A stretch of 21,398 nt of DNA from an uncultured Lentisphaeria bacterium (GTDB taxonomy: Bacteria; Verrucomicrobiota; Lentisphaeria; Oligosphaerales; Oligosphaeraceae). The stretch covers positions 1-21,398 of the forward strand of contig CAKUJM010000047.1 of NCBI GenBank assembly GCA_934661755.1, given 5' to 3'. Of this stretch, positions 15,195-21,398 are shown in pieces. The stretch's first letter is position 1. The number at the start of each line of letters is the position of its first letter. The notes beneath the pieces were generated by a model that did not search any database, was not told the origin of the DNA, and saw only the letters and a list, made by a program, of their open reading frames with translations. Position numbers and translations under genes: made by a program.

Positions 15195-15605
15195 CAAATA
15201 AACTGCATTCTCGCTCTGCTGATCCAGCATATGCAGGATGGCAATGTTGATGGCCTTCGCGAATGCCTGACGGGGATGATCGCCGCCATCCCCTACGACC
15301 TCTTCATCCGGGAGGAACGCTACTTCCAGACCATCGTCTTCCTGGTATTCCTGCTGCTGGGGGCGTACATCGACGCGGAGGCCCATACCAACACCGGGCG
15401 CATCGACGCGGTGGCCGCCTGCGGTAACTGGATCTACATCTTCGAGTTCAAGATCGACCAGGACGAAGAAGTCGCCTTCGACCAGATCATGGCGCGTCAG
15501 TACTACCAGAAGTACCAGAACCGCGGCAGGAAGATCGTCCTCATCGGCGCCAACTTCAGCTATGACAAACGCCAGCTCGACGGCTGGAAGAGCCGGCGAC
15601 TGTAG
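15195..15605 (+). pseudogene. C-terminal fragment of AAA-ATPase-like / PDDEXK_9 (DUF1703-type) gene
   Basis: From 15195 the frame (after an in-frame TAA at 15192) encodes about 136 residues. The family-like text starts before the first ATG at 15231 (ILALLIQHMQDGNVDGLREC). Family features are FIREERYFQTIVFLVFLLLG, then GRIDAVAACGNWIYIFEFK, where Asp and the Glu-x-Lys form a PD-(D/E)XK nuclease-type site, and DQIMARQYYQKY. Full-length members have several hundred residues with an N-terminal AAA-ATPase-like domain, which is missing here. The gene was probably cut by prophage integration, or was already broken. A 124-residue protein could still be made from 15231, but no good ribosome site is seen. 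Confidence 0.75.
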
Positions 15606-15747
15606 GGGATGGCCGGCAGTCTCATTGAATGCGGTGGAACTGGTGGCTTGACGCCATGCCGCAATCGCGCCTCCTGCCAATGGCGCGTTGGCATCGCAGT
15701 GCCGTCATGCGTTGCAAAACCCCAAAAGGGCATTACATTAACGCGTT
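15606..15747. other. Intergenic region upstream of rplU
   Basis: No gene is seen. It contains an inverted repeat cgcgcc ... ggcgcg near 15665-15690 that might act as a weak terminator for the broken gene upstream. Confidence 0.3.
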
Positions 15748-15776
15748 TTGACAAAATCCCCCCATTTTCACATATC
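15748..15776 (+). promoter_or_regulatory. Promoter for rplU
   Basis: A perfect -35 TTGACA (15748-15753) is followed by a 17-base spacer and CATATC (15771-15776), a fair -10. Transcription would start about 20 bases before the ATG, and GGAG lies eight bases ahead of it. Confidence 0.55.
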
Positions 15777-15802
15777 ATTAAGCAAATCACGGAGCAATAG
15801 CC

Positions 15803-16117
15803 ATGTACGCAATCATCAAAACCTCGGGCAAACAGTATAAAGTCGAGCCCGGCCAGGAAATTGAAATCGACCGCATTGCCGGCGAAGTCGGCGCGCCGGT
15901 GGATTTCAGCGACGTCCTGGCGATCTCCAACGACCAGTCCACCACCTTCGGCACCCCGGTAATCAGCGGCGCAGTGGTCAAGGCCGAGATCAAGGCCCAT
16001 TTCCGCGGCCCGAAGCTGATCGTCTTCAAGATGAAGCGCCGCAAGCGCAGCCGTTGCAAGAACGGCCACCGCCAGGACATGACCCGTCTGACGATCAAGG
16101 AAATCGTCGGTGCATAG
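15803..16117 (+). CDS. rplU: 50S ribosomal protein L21
   Basis: The 104-aa product matches bL21 over its whole length. It begins YAIIKTSGKQYKVEPGQEIE, continues with the variable beta strands, and ends with the basic signature RRKRSRCKNGHRQDMTRLTI. It binds 23S rRNA in the large subunit. It has a GGAG ribosome site and its own promoter. In most bacteria rpmA (L27) follows directly, but here the next gene is tyrS after a terminator-like structure, so rpmA must be elsewhere. Confidence 0.93.
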   Translation: MYAIIKTSGKQYKVEPGQEIEIDRIAGEVGAPVDFSDVLAISNDQSTTFGTPVISGAVVKAEIKAHFRGPKLIVFKMKRRKRSRCKNGHRQDMTRLTIKEIVGA

Positions 16118-16169
16118 CACATCGGCGGCCATTTGCCGGCGGACGGAAATTCACAGCAGTTGAAAAAAC

Positions 16170-16213
16170 GGGGCGTGTGCGCGTGTCTATGCGTCATGCC
16201 CCATTTTCATTTT
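16170..16213 (+). terminator. Terminator-like structure after rplU
   Basis: The arms ggggcgt (16170-16176) and atgcccc (16196-16202) pair with one G-T wobble and enclose a 19-base loop. A T-rich tail, attttcatttt, follows (16203-16213) and an A-rich run precedes. It could separate rplU from tyrS. The long loop reduces certainty. Confidence 0.5.
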
Positions 16214-16249
16214 CACCACAGCCCCTTACCGAAGATCAGAGTCAGAAAA

Positions 16250-17533
16250 ATGAATGCATGGGATGTCCTTGTCGAGCGTGGCTTCATCTACCAGGCGACG
16301 GATGCGGATGCGATGCGCAAGCTGCTGGACCAGCAGCAGGTCACCTTCTATGTCGGCTTCGACCCGACTGGCAATTCGCTGCACATCGGCCATTTGCTGC
16401 CGGTGATGGCGATGCGGTGGCTGCAGAAATGCGGCCATCGTCCGCTGGCGCTGGTCGGCGGTGGCACGGCCATGATCGGCGACCCCTCCGGGAAAACCGA
16501 GGCACGGCCGATCATGACCGTCCAGACCATCGACGACAATGTCGCGGCGCTCCAGGCGCAGCTGTCGCGCTTTCTGGACTTCTCCGAGGGCCGGGCGCAG
16601 CTGGTCAACAACGCGCAGTGGCTGCGCTCGCTAAAGTTCATCGATTTCATCCGTGACATCGGTTCGCTGTTCAGCATCAACAAGATGCTTGCTGCCGAGT
16701 CGGCAAGGATGCGCCTGGAGAACGGCAATTTGTCATTTCTGGAGTTCAGCTACCCGCTGCTGCAGTCATACGACTTCAACATCCTCAACCAGCGGTACGG
16801 ATGCCTTTGCCAATTCGGCGGGCAGGATCAATGGGGGAATATCGTGGCGGGCGTGGATCTGACGCGACGTCTGCAGGGCAAGGAGGTCTTCGGGGCCACC
16901 TTCCCGCTGCTGCTCAAAAGCGACGGCACCAAATTCGGCAAGACTGCCGGCGGCGCGGTATGGCTGGATGCCAACCGGACTTCGCCATTCGAATACTACC
17001 AGTTCTGGCGCAATGTCGATGACGGCGATGTGCAGCGTCTGCTGGGGTACTTCACCGCGCTGCCGATGGATGAAGTGCGGCGTCTGGGGGCATTGCCCGC
17101 GCCGCAGATCAACCGTGCCAAGGAGATCCTGGCATACGAAGCCACCGCGCTGGTGCACGGGCATGAGGCCGCATCCGCCGCCTACCTGGCCGCGGGAACC
17201 CAGTTCGGCTTTGCCGATCCGGAAGGGCAAATCGACACCTCCAGCGCAGTGGCCGGCATTTCCGCCGAATCCGCCCGCGAGGCCATCCCCGCCATCCGCA
17301 TCAGCGCCGCGGAGCTGGGCGATGGCATTGGCGTGCTCACCCTGCTGGTGAAGGCCGGCCTCTGCGGCAGCAATGGCGATGCCCGCCGGCTGGTGACGGG
17401 CGGCGGATGCCATATCGGCGATATCCGGGTCAACGATCCGAAGCAGATGATCACCGCCGAGGATTTCGGCGACAGCCGCCAGATCATGCTCCGCGCCGGC
17501 AAGAAGAGCCGCAAGCGCGTGATCCTGGCGTAG
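16250..17533 (+). CDS. tyrS: Tyrosyl-tRNA synthetase
   Basis: The 427-aa cytosolic class I synthetase charges tRNA-Tyr. Seen in the sequence are GFDPTGNSLHIGHLLPV with the HIGH motif at residues 45-48, GGGTAMIGDPSGKTEAR, a Tyr/tRNA-binding GGQDQWGNI, and the KMSKS equivalent KFGKT at 228-232. A C-terminal S4-like RNA-binding domain contains GSNGDARRLVTGGGCHIGDI and ends KKSRKRVILA. Length is normal. I chose ATG 16250 over the upstream in-frame ATG at 16133, which would add 39 residues through the terminator-like structure. The Shine-Dalgarno sequence is weak. Confidence 0.95.
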   Translation: MNAWDVLVERGFIYQATDADAMRKLLDQQQVTFYVGFDPTGNSLHIGHLLPVMAMRWLQKCGHRPLALVGGGTAMIGDPSGKTEARPIMTVQTIDDNVAALQAQLSRFLDFSEGRAQLVNNAQWLRSLKFIDFIRDIGSLFSINKMLAAESARMRLENGNLSFLEFSYPLLQSYDFNILNQRYGCLCQFGGQDQWGNIVAGVDLTRRLQGKEVFGATFPLLLKSDGTKFGKTAGGAVWLDANRTSPFEYYQFWRNVDDGDVQRLLGYFTALPMDEVRRLGALPAPQINRAKEILAYEATALVHGHEAASAAYLAAGTQFGFADPEGQIDTSSAVAGISAESAREAIPAIRISAAELGDGIGVLTLLVKAGLCGSNGDARRLVTGGGCHIGDIRVNDPKQMITAEDFGDSRQIMLRAGKKSRKRVILA

Positions 17534-17696
17534 CGTTCCGCAACCCCATGACATCCTTGCGCGCATTTTCGACTTTTTGATGCAATGATGCCTGCGAGGC
17601 CCTTGACGGGCCTGCGCCCCCCCCCGCAGGCGCGGCAGGGCGCCGCACCTGGATGCCGCCACCTCTACCCAACCGATACCAAGGAAAGCCAGGATC
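17534..17696. other. tyrS-lpxA intergenic region with hairpins
   Basis: A perfect hairpin, aggccc-ttgac-gggcct (17597-17613), adjoins a second stem, cctgc/gcagg (17611-17615 with 17626-17630), that encloses nine Cs. No T-run follows either, so termination is uncertain. AAGGA at 17681-17685 lies eleven bases before the lpxA start. No small gene is seen. Confidence 0.4.
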
Positions 17697-18524
17697 ATGT
17701 CCTCTTTTATCGACCAGCGCGCAGTCATCGAGGACGGCGCGACCATCGGCAATGACGTCACCATCGGCCCCTTCGCGGTCATCGGCGCCGGAGCCCGCAT
17801 CGGCGACGGGTGCCGCATTGCGCCGCACGCAGTCATCATCGGCAACACCACCATCGGCGCCCGGACCCGGATCCACACCGGTGCCAATATCGGCGATGAA
17901 CCGCAGGACCTGCACTACACCGGCGCCAACTCCTTCACCGACATCGGCGAGGACTGCATCATCCGTGAATACGTGACCATCCACCGCGGAGTCGAAGAGG
18001 GCAGCCGCACCGTGGTCGGCAACCGGGTGCTGCTGATGGCCTTCTCGCATCTCGGCCACAATTGCCAGATTGCCGATGACGTGGTGGTGGCCAATGCGTC
18101 ACTGTTGGCAGGCCGGGTTGAAGTCGGCTGCCACGCATTCATCAGCGCCCAGGTGATGATCCACCAGTTCACCCGGGTCGGCGCCTTGGCGATGATCGGC
18201 GGCGGCAACGCCATCACCCAGGATGTGCCGCCATTCTCGATGCTGCAGGAACGCGTAATCCAGGGCATCAACGCCGTCGGCTTGCGCCGTGCCGGTTGGG
18301 ACACCCAGGCCCGTGACGCCATCAAGGAGGCCATCCGTCTCACCTGCTTCTGCGGTTTGAGCCGTCCCAATGCCATCGCCGCCATCCGTCAGACCGTCCC
18401 CCAATTGCCGCAGGTGCTGCAGTTCGTGCAGTTCCTGGAAAACACCAGGCGCGGCATCACCTCGGGGCGAACCGCCGCACCCGCCGCCAGGGAAGGCGGC
18501 AACGCGGCATCTCCACAGGCGTGA
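17697..18524 (+). CDS. lpxA: UDP-N-acetylglucosamine acyltransferase LpxA
   Basis: The 275-aa enzyme catalyses the first step of lipid A synthesis, acylation of UDP-GlcNAc at the 3-hydroxyl. Left-handed beta-helix hexapeptide repeats run through about the first 190 residues (IEDGATIGNDVTIGPFAVIG style). The family motif DEPQDLHY (about residues 67-74) and the active-site region MAFSHLGHNC are present. His121 there matches the catalytic His of the family, with His118 alongside. The C-terminal helical domain includes QGINAVGLRRAGW. Length is usual. It lies without lpxB or fabZ neighbours. Together with the zinc operon it shows that the organism has an outer membrane. Confidence 0.9.
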   Translation: MSSFIDQRAVIEDGATIGNDVTIGPFAVIGAGARIGDGCRIAPHAVIIGNTTIGARTRIHTGANIGDEPQDLHYTGANSFTDIGEDCIIREYVTIHRGVEEGSRTVVGNRVLLMAFSHLGHNCQIADDVVVANASLLAGRVEVGCHAFISAQVMIHQFTRVGALAMIGGGNAITQDVPPFSMLQERVIQGINAVGLRRAGWDTQARDAIKEAIRLTCFCGLSRPNAIAAIRQTVPQLPQVLQFVQFLENTRRGITSGRTAAPAAREGGNAASPQA

Positions 18525-18590
18525 CACGCCGCAATGCACGGCTGGCCACCCGCGCATTATACCCCAGGACACCCCGTTTTATTTATTATT

Positions 18591-19436
18591 ATGCATAAGG
18601 CAATTGGCCTCATTTTGCTGTGTTTGGCCGGCGTGCTGGCGGCGGCGCCGTTGCGGCTGTTCGTCACCATCGCGCCGCAACGCGAGATTGTCCAGCGAAT
18701 CGCCGGCACGGAAGCCCAGGTGACAGTGCTGGTGCCGCCAGGGATGTCGCCGGAGAGCTTTTCGCCGGATGCGCGCACCCTCAACGCCCTCTCCAAGGCG
18801 GATCTCTTCTTCACTATCGGCATCTCCTGCGAGGACGCGCTTCTGCCGAAGCTACGGCATCTCAACCGCAGCCTGCGGGTGATCGCGCCCGCCGCCGGGC
18901 TGTCGGTGCGCGATTTCGCGCCGCCCGGAATCGGTCGCGACCCGCACCTCTGGCTTGATGCCGGCAACATCATGGTGATAGCACGGCAGGTCGCCGACGC
19001 GCTCTCCGGCGCCCGTCCAGCCGAATCAGACGGCTTTGCCGGCCGGGCACAGGATTATTGCCGCCATGTCCAGGAAATCGACCGTCAGCTGTCAGAGCTG
19101 CTGCGCCCGTTGCACGGCAAAAGCATACTGGTCTACCACCCCGCATTCGCCTACTTCCTTGAACGCTACGGCATGAGGCAGCTGCCCATTGAGCTGGAGG
19201 GCAAGGAGCCGCCTGGCGGCTACCTCGGACAGGTCATCCGCCAGGCCAAGGCGGAAAAATGCCCGGTGCTTTTCGTGCAGCCGCAAGTCAATGAACGCGC
19301 CGTGAAGGCCATTGCCGGCGAACTGGGATGCCGCACCGCCGTCCTGGATCCGCTGCCGCAGGACATCTCCGGCGGACTGCTGGAAATGGGGCGGACCATC
19401 AGCCAGGCATACGACGGCAAAACGGGATTGCAATGA
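18591..19436 (+). CDS. znuA: Metal ABC transporter substrate-binding protein (ZnuA/TroA family)
   Basis: The 281-aa product binds a divalent metal in the periplasm and delivers it to the permease. A signal peptide is present (HKAIGLILLCLAGVLAAA; cut near residue 19). Family motifs are VLVPPGMSPESFSP (residues 46-59), DPHLWLDAGNI with His119, VYHPAFAYFLERYG with His183, ELEGKEP and AVLDPLPQD with Asp253. The first metal ligand is usually the His of PGxxPH, but here the position is Glu55. Zinc, manganese or another metal cannot be told apart from sequence. I place the start at 18591, since the 18534 ATG would precede the signal peptide. The stop overlaps the ATPase gene by four bases. Confidence 0.85.
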   Translation: MHKAIGLILLCLAGVLAAAPLRLFVTIAPQREIVQRIAGTEAQVTVLVPPGMSPESFSPDARTLNALSKADLFFTIGISCEDALLPKLRHLNRSLRVIAPAAGLSVRDFAPPGIGRDPHLWLDAGNIMVIARQVADALSGARPAESDGFAGRAQDYCRHVQEIDRQLSELLRPLHGKSILVYHPAFAYFLERYGMRQLPIELEGKEPPGGYLGQVIRQAKAEKCPVLFVQPQVNERAVKAIAGELGCRTAVLDPLPQDISGGLLEMGRTISQAYDGKTGLQ

Positions 19437-20221
19437 ATGCCATCACCATCGAAAACCTGTGCTTTGGCTACGAGGAGCGCGAGGTGCTGCACAATGTCAG
19501 CCTCGCCATCCCCGAACGCGACTTCGCCATCATCGTCGGCCCCAACGGCGGCGGCAAAACCACGCTGCTCAAGCTGATGCTGGGGCTGCTCACCCCACGC
19601 TACGGATGCGTCCGCATCTTCGGACAGCCGCCGCAACGGCAAAGGCGAAAACTGGGATATGTCCCCCAGTCGCTGCAATTCGACCCCAATTTCCCCATCG
19701 ATGTGCTGGAGACGGTGCTGCTGGGACGCATTGAGCGGCACTGGTGCGGCGGATTCGACGACTCCGACCGCCAGGCCGCATTGACGGCACTGGCCGAAGT
19801 CGGCCTAGCCGGCCGCGAACATGACCCATACGCCGCACTCTCCGGCGGACAGCGGCAGCGGGTGCTCATCGCCCAGGCGCTGGCTTCCGAGCCGCAGCTG
19901 CTGCTGCTTGACGAGCCCGGCGCCAACCTGGACACACCGGGAGTGCACACCATCTACGCGCTGCTCAAGGAGTTGAGCCAGCGACTCACGATTGTGATGG
20001 TGTCCCATAACCTGTCGATGGTCGAGTCGTTCGCCCGGCATGTCATCTGCGTCAACCATACCGTCGACATGCATGACATCGCAGACGTGAGCGCCTGCGA
20101 TCTCCACCACGGCGACTGGGTGCATATCTTCCACGAGCAATGCCCGATATGCGACAACGACCGCCATGAGCAGGACTCCCCGCATAGCGCCATTGCCTCA
20201 CCCGTGAATCCGGACGGCTGA
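19433..20221 (+). CDS. znuC: Metal ABC transporter ATP-binding protein with His/Cys-rich tail
   Basis: The 262-aa ATPase powers the importer encoded by its neighbours. Walker A is GPNGGGKT (residues 36-43), signature is LSGGQRQRV (from 136), Walker B is LLLLDEPGANLD (Asp160), and the H-loop is VMVSHN (His192). After residue about 202 there is a tail unusually rich in His and Cys (VNHTVDMHDI, LHHGDWVHIFHEQCPICDND, RHEQDSPHS), which could bind metal. The start ATG overlaps the stop of the binding-protein gene (ATGA), so the frame before it is not part of the protein. Expected to be in the inner-membrane complex on the cytoplasmic side. Confidence 0.9.
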   Translation: MNAITIENLCFGYEEREVLHNVSLAIPERDFAIIVGPNGGGKTTLLKLMLGLLTPRYGCVRIFGQPPQRQRRKLGYVPQSLQFDPNFPIDVLETVLLGRIERHWCGGFDDSDRQAALTALAEVGLAGREHDPYAALSGGQRQRVLIAQALASEPQLLLLDEPGANLDTPGVHTIYALLKELSQRLTIVMVSHNLSMVESFARHVICVNHTVDMHDIADVSACDLHHGDWVHIFHEQCPICDNDRHEQDSPHSAIASPVNPDG

Positions 20222-20231
20222 ACTCCATTCC

Positions 20232-21092
20232 ATGTTCCTGCAAGACCTCATTTCCGGCAGTCCGCTGCTGTTGCGGGCGGTGGCGGCCGCATTTCTGGCG
20301 GCAATCGGCTGCGGCATCGTCGGCAGCTATGTCGTGCTGCGGCGGGAAAGCTATGCCGTCGGCGCCGTCAGCCACTCGCTGCTGGGCGGCATTGGCGCAG
20401 CACTGTTTTTCTCGCAGCGCTGCCATGTCGATTGGCTTTCGCCGTGGGTCGGAGCATTGTTGGCGGCAGTGCTGGCGGCAGTGGCAATTTCAATTTGCAC
20501 CACCCGCTGGAAGATGCGCACCGACACCGTGCTTTCGGCGGTATGGGCCTTGGGGATGGCATTGGGAATCTCCTTCATCACCGCCCTGCCCGGATACCCG
20601 CCCGATCTAAACAGCTATCTCTTCGGGAGCATCCTGATCATCTCCCCCGGCGATCTCTGCCTGATGGCATTGCTCGATGGCGTGGTGATTGCCAGCGCCT
20701 GGGTCTTCCACCACCGCTTCATCGCCCTGTCATTCAACAGCGAACTGCTGCTGTTGCGCGGCATCCAGCCATCGCGGATCCAGCTGGCCTTGCAACTGCT
20801 CATCGCCCTCACCGTGGTGATCCTGGCCCAGCTGGTCGGAATCATCCTCTGCGTGGCGCTGCTGATCCTGCCGGTGGCCGCCGCCGCCAACTGCTCGCGC
20901 AGAATCGTGCGGATCATGCTGATCGCAATGCTGTTCTGCCTGGGATGCACCATCTCCGGAATCGCCCTAAGCTATGACAGCCTGCCGGGAGGAATCATGC
21001 TCTCGCCCGGCGCGACCGTGGTCGAACTGGCGGGACTGCTGTATCTGGCCAGTGCGGGATTGAAGATGATATTGCACAAACACCGCCGCTAA
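20232..21092 (+). CDS. znuB: Metal ABC transporter permease (ZnuB-type)
   Basis: The 286-aa protein has about eight or nine hydrophobic helices and is the membrane channel of the importer. Family features are RAVAAAFLAAIGCGIVGSYV at residues about 15-34, RESYAVGAVSHSLLGGIGAA (a region conserved in this permease family), PPDLNSYLFGSILII, LLLLRGIQPSR and a C-terminal LVGIILCVALLILPVAAAAN. It starts ten bases after the ATPase stop, making a compact three-gene operon in the order binding protein, ATPase, permease. The gene name follows the zinc importer, but specificity is not proven. Confidence 0.9.
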   Translation: MFLQDLISGSPLLLRAVAAAFLAAIGCGIVGSYVVLRRESYAVGAVSHSLLGGIGAALFFSQRCHVDWLSPWVGALLAAVLAAVAISICTTRWKMRTDTVLSAVWALGMALGISFITALPGYPPDLNSYLFGSILIISPGDLCLMALLDGVVIASAWVFHHRFIALSFNSELLLLRGIQPSRIQLALQLLIALTVVILAQLVGIILCVALLILPVAAAANCSRRIVRIMLIAMLFCLGCTISGIALSYDSLPGGIMLSPGATVVELAGLLYLASAGLKMILHKHRR

Positions 21093-21103
21093 TGCATCCT
21101 CCC

Positions 21104-21315
21104 CCGGGGTAGCAAGGGCGTCTCGCCCTTGGACAATTATGTTGTTACAAACAAAGCGCGTTCTTCAAACTACGCACAGAGGCGCGTCATGACCGGCGCC
21201 AACCCCTCCGGGATAGCAAGGGCGTCTCGCCCTTGGACAATTATGTTGTTACAAACAAAGCGCGTTCTTCAAACTACGCACAGAGGCGCGTCATGACCGG
21301 CGCCAACCCCTCCGG
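21104..21315. repeat. 104-bp tandem duplication after the metal importer operon
   Basis: Copy 1 (21104-21211) and copy 2 (21208-21315) overlap at the ends and differ at only one base (21109 against 21213) over the shared length. Each contains the hairpin caagggcg-tct-cgcccttg (21113-21131 and 21217-21235), the 8-bp palindrome gtcatgac, and the same AT-rich middle. No ORF of significance is in it. It accounts for most of the 306 non-coding bases at the end of the window. Confidence 0.9.
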
Positions 21316-21327
21316 CGCTGACGCGCC

Positions 21328-21355
21328 ACCTCCCCTTGCAGGGGAGGCTTTTCTT
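21328..21355 (+). terminator. Rho-independent terminator after the metal importer operon
   Basis: A 7-bp GC-rich stem, cctcccc-ttgca-ggggagg (21329-21347), is followed by cttttctt. The T-run is on the plus strand only, so it ends transcription coming from the importer genes through the tandem repeats. Confidence 0.75.
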
Positions 21356-21398
21356 GTCGTGAAAACGTGAGCGCGGTCGTTTTACGGCCAGGCACAAC

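Noticed and set aside
16766..17887. 373-codon minus-strand frame across tyrS and lpxA
   Set aside because: tyrS and lpxA are certain on the plus strand, so this is an antisense artefact.
21104..21315. CRISPR repeats or insertion sequence ends
   Set aside because: Only two directly adjoining 104-bp copies, with no spacers, transposase gene or terminal inverted repeats.

Overview
The window joins the late (virion and lysis) half of an integrated tailed phage, roughly bases 1 to 15190, to ordinary chromosome of a Gram-negative bacterium, roughly 15195 to 21398. Base composition is GC-rich throughout. The chromosomal side carries lpxA (lipid A synthesis, hence an outer membrane), tyrS, rplU and a zinc/manganese-type ABC importer. 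The style of the phage proteins (short N-terminal Cys motifs such as CDECPC, a LamG-like tail protein) and the weak Shine-Dalgarno usage remind me of the Planctomycetota/Verrucomicrobiota/Lentisphaerota group. That taxonomic guess is low confidence and needs a database search.

Phage part (+ strand, one long tightly packed late transcription unit). The left edge cuts a protein with a Pro-Glu-Lys repeat, probably a scaffold or head-maturation protease tail. Next come the major capsid protein (405-1334), a small head-completion protein (1408-1728), a gp10-like neck or tail-completion protein (1725-2414), a tail-terminator-like protein (2415-2861), a tail tube candidate (2880-3314) and a tail-assembly-chaperone-like protein (3319-3831). 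A short tape measure protein follows (4119-6011). The order, with no sheath gene, fits a siphovirus-type non-contractile tail. A small two-helix membrane protein is inserted on the opposite strand between chaperone and tape measure (3828-4067), like a moron. Distal tail genes follow: an unknown 169-aa protein, a collagen-like protein, a 798-aa Cys-rich protein, a 238-aa Cys-motif protein, a tail fibre with three 34-aa repeats and a LamG-like candidate receptor binder (6034-12678). The last cluster (12690-13912) holds two small lipoproteins, a one-helix membrane protein and a DUF1353 protein. It sits where lysis genes are expected, but no standard endolysin is recognisable.

A tyrosine integrase (13966-15021, - strand) converges on the late genes. 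Its upstream region contains a perfect 19-bp palindrome. Beyond an AT-rich stretch that probably holds the right attachment site lies only the C-terminal PD-(D/E)XK part of an AAA-ATPase-like/PDDEXK_9 (DUF1703-type) gene (15195-15605), so the element may have integrated into that gene. Packaging genes, early genes and the left attachment site lie outside the window.

Chromosomal part (+ strand): rplU with its own promoter and terminator, tyrS, lpxA, and a compact substrate-binding protein/ATPase/permease operon for metal uptake (18591-21092). The ATPase ends in an unusual His/Cys-rich tail. After the operon comes a perfect 104-bp tandem duplication containing a hairpin, followed by a strong rho-independent terminator.
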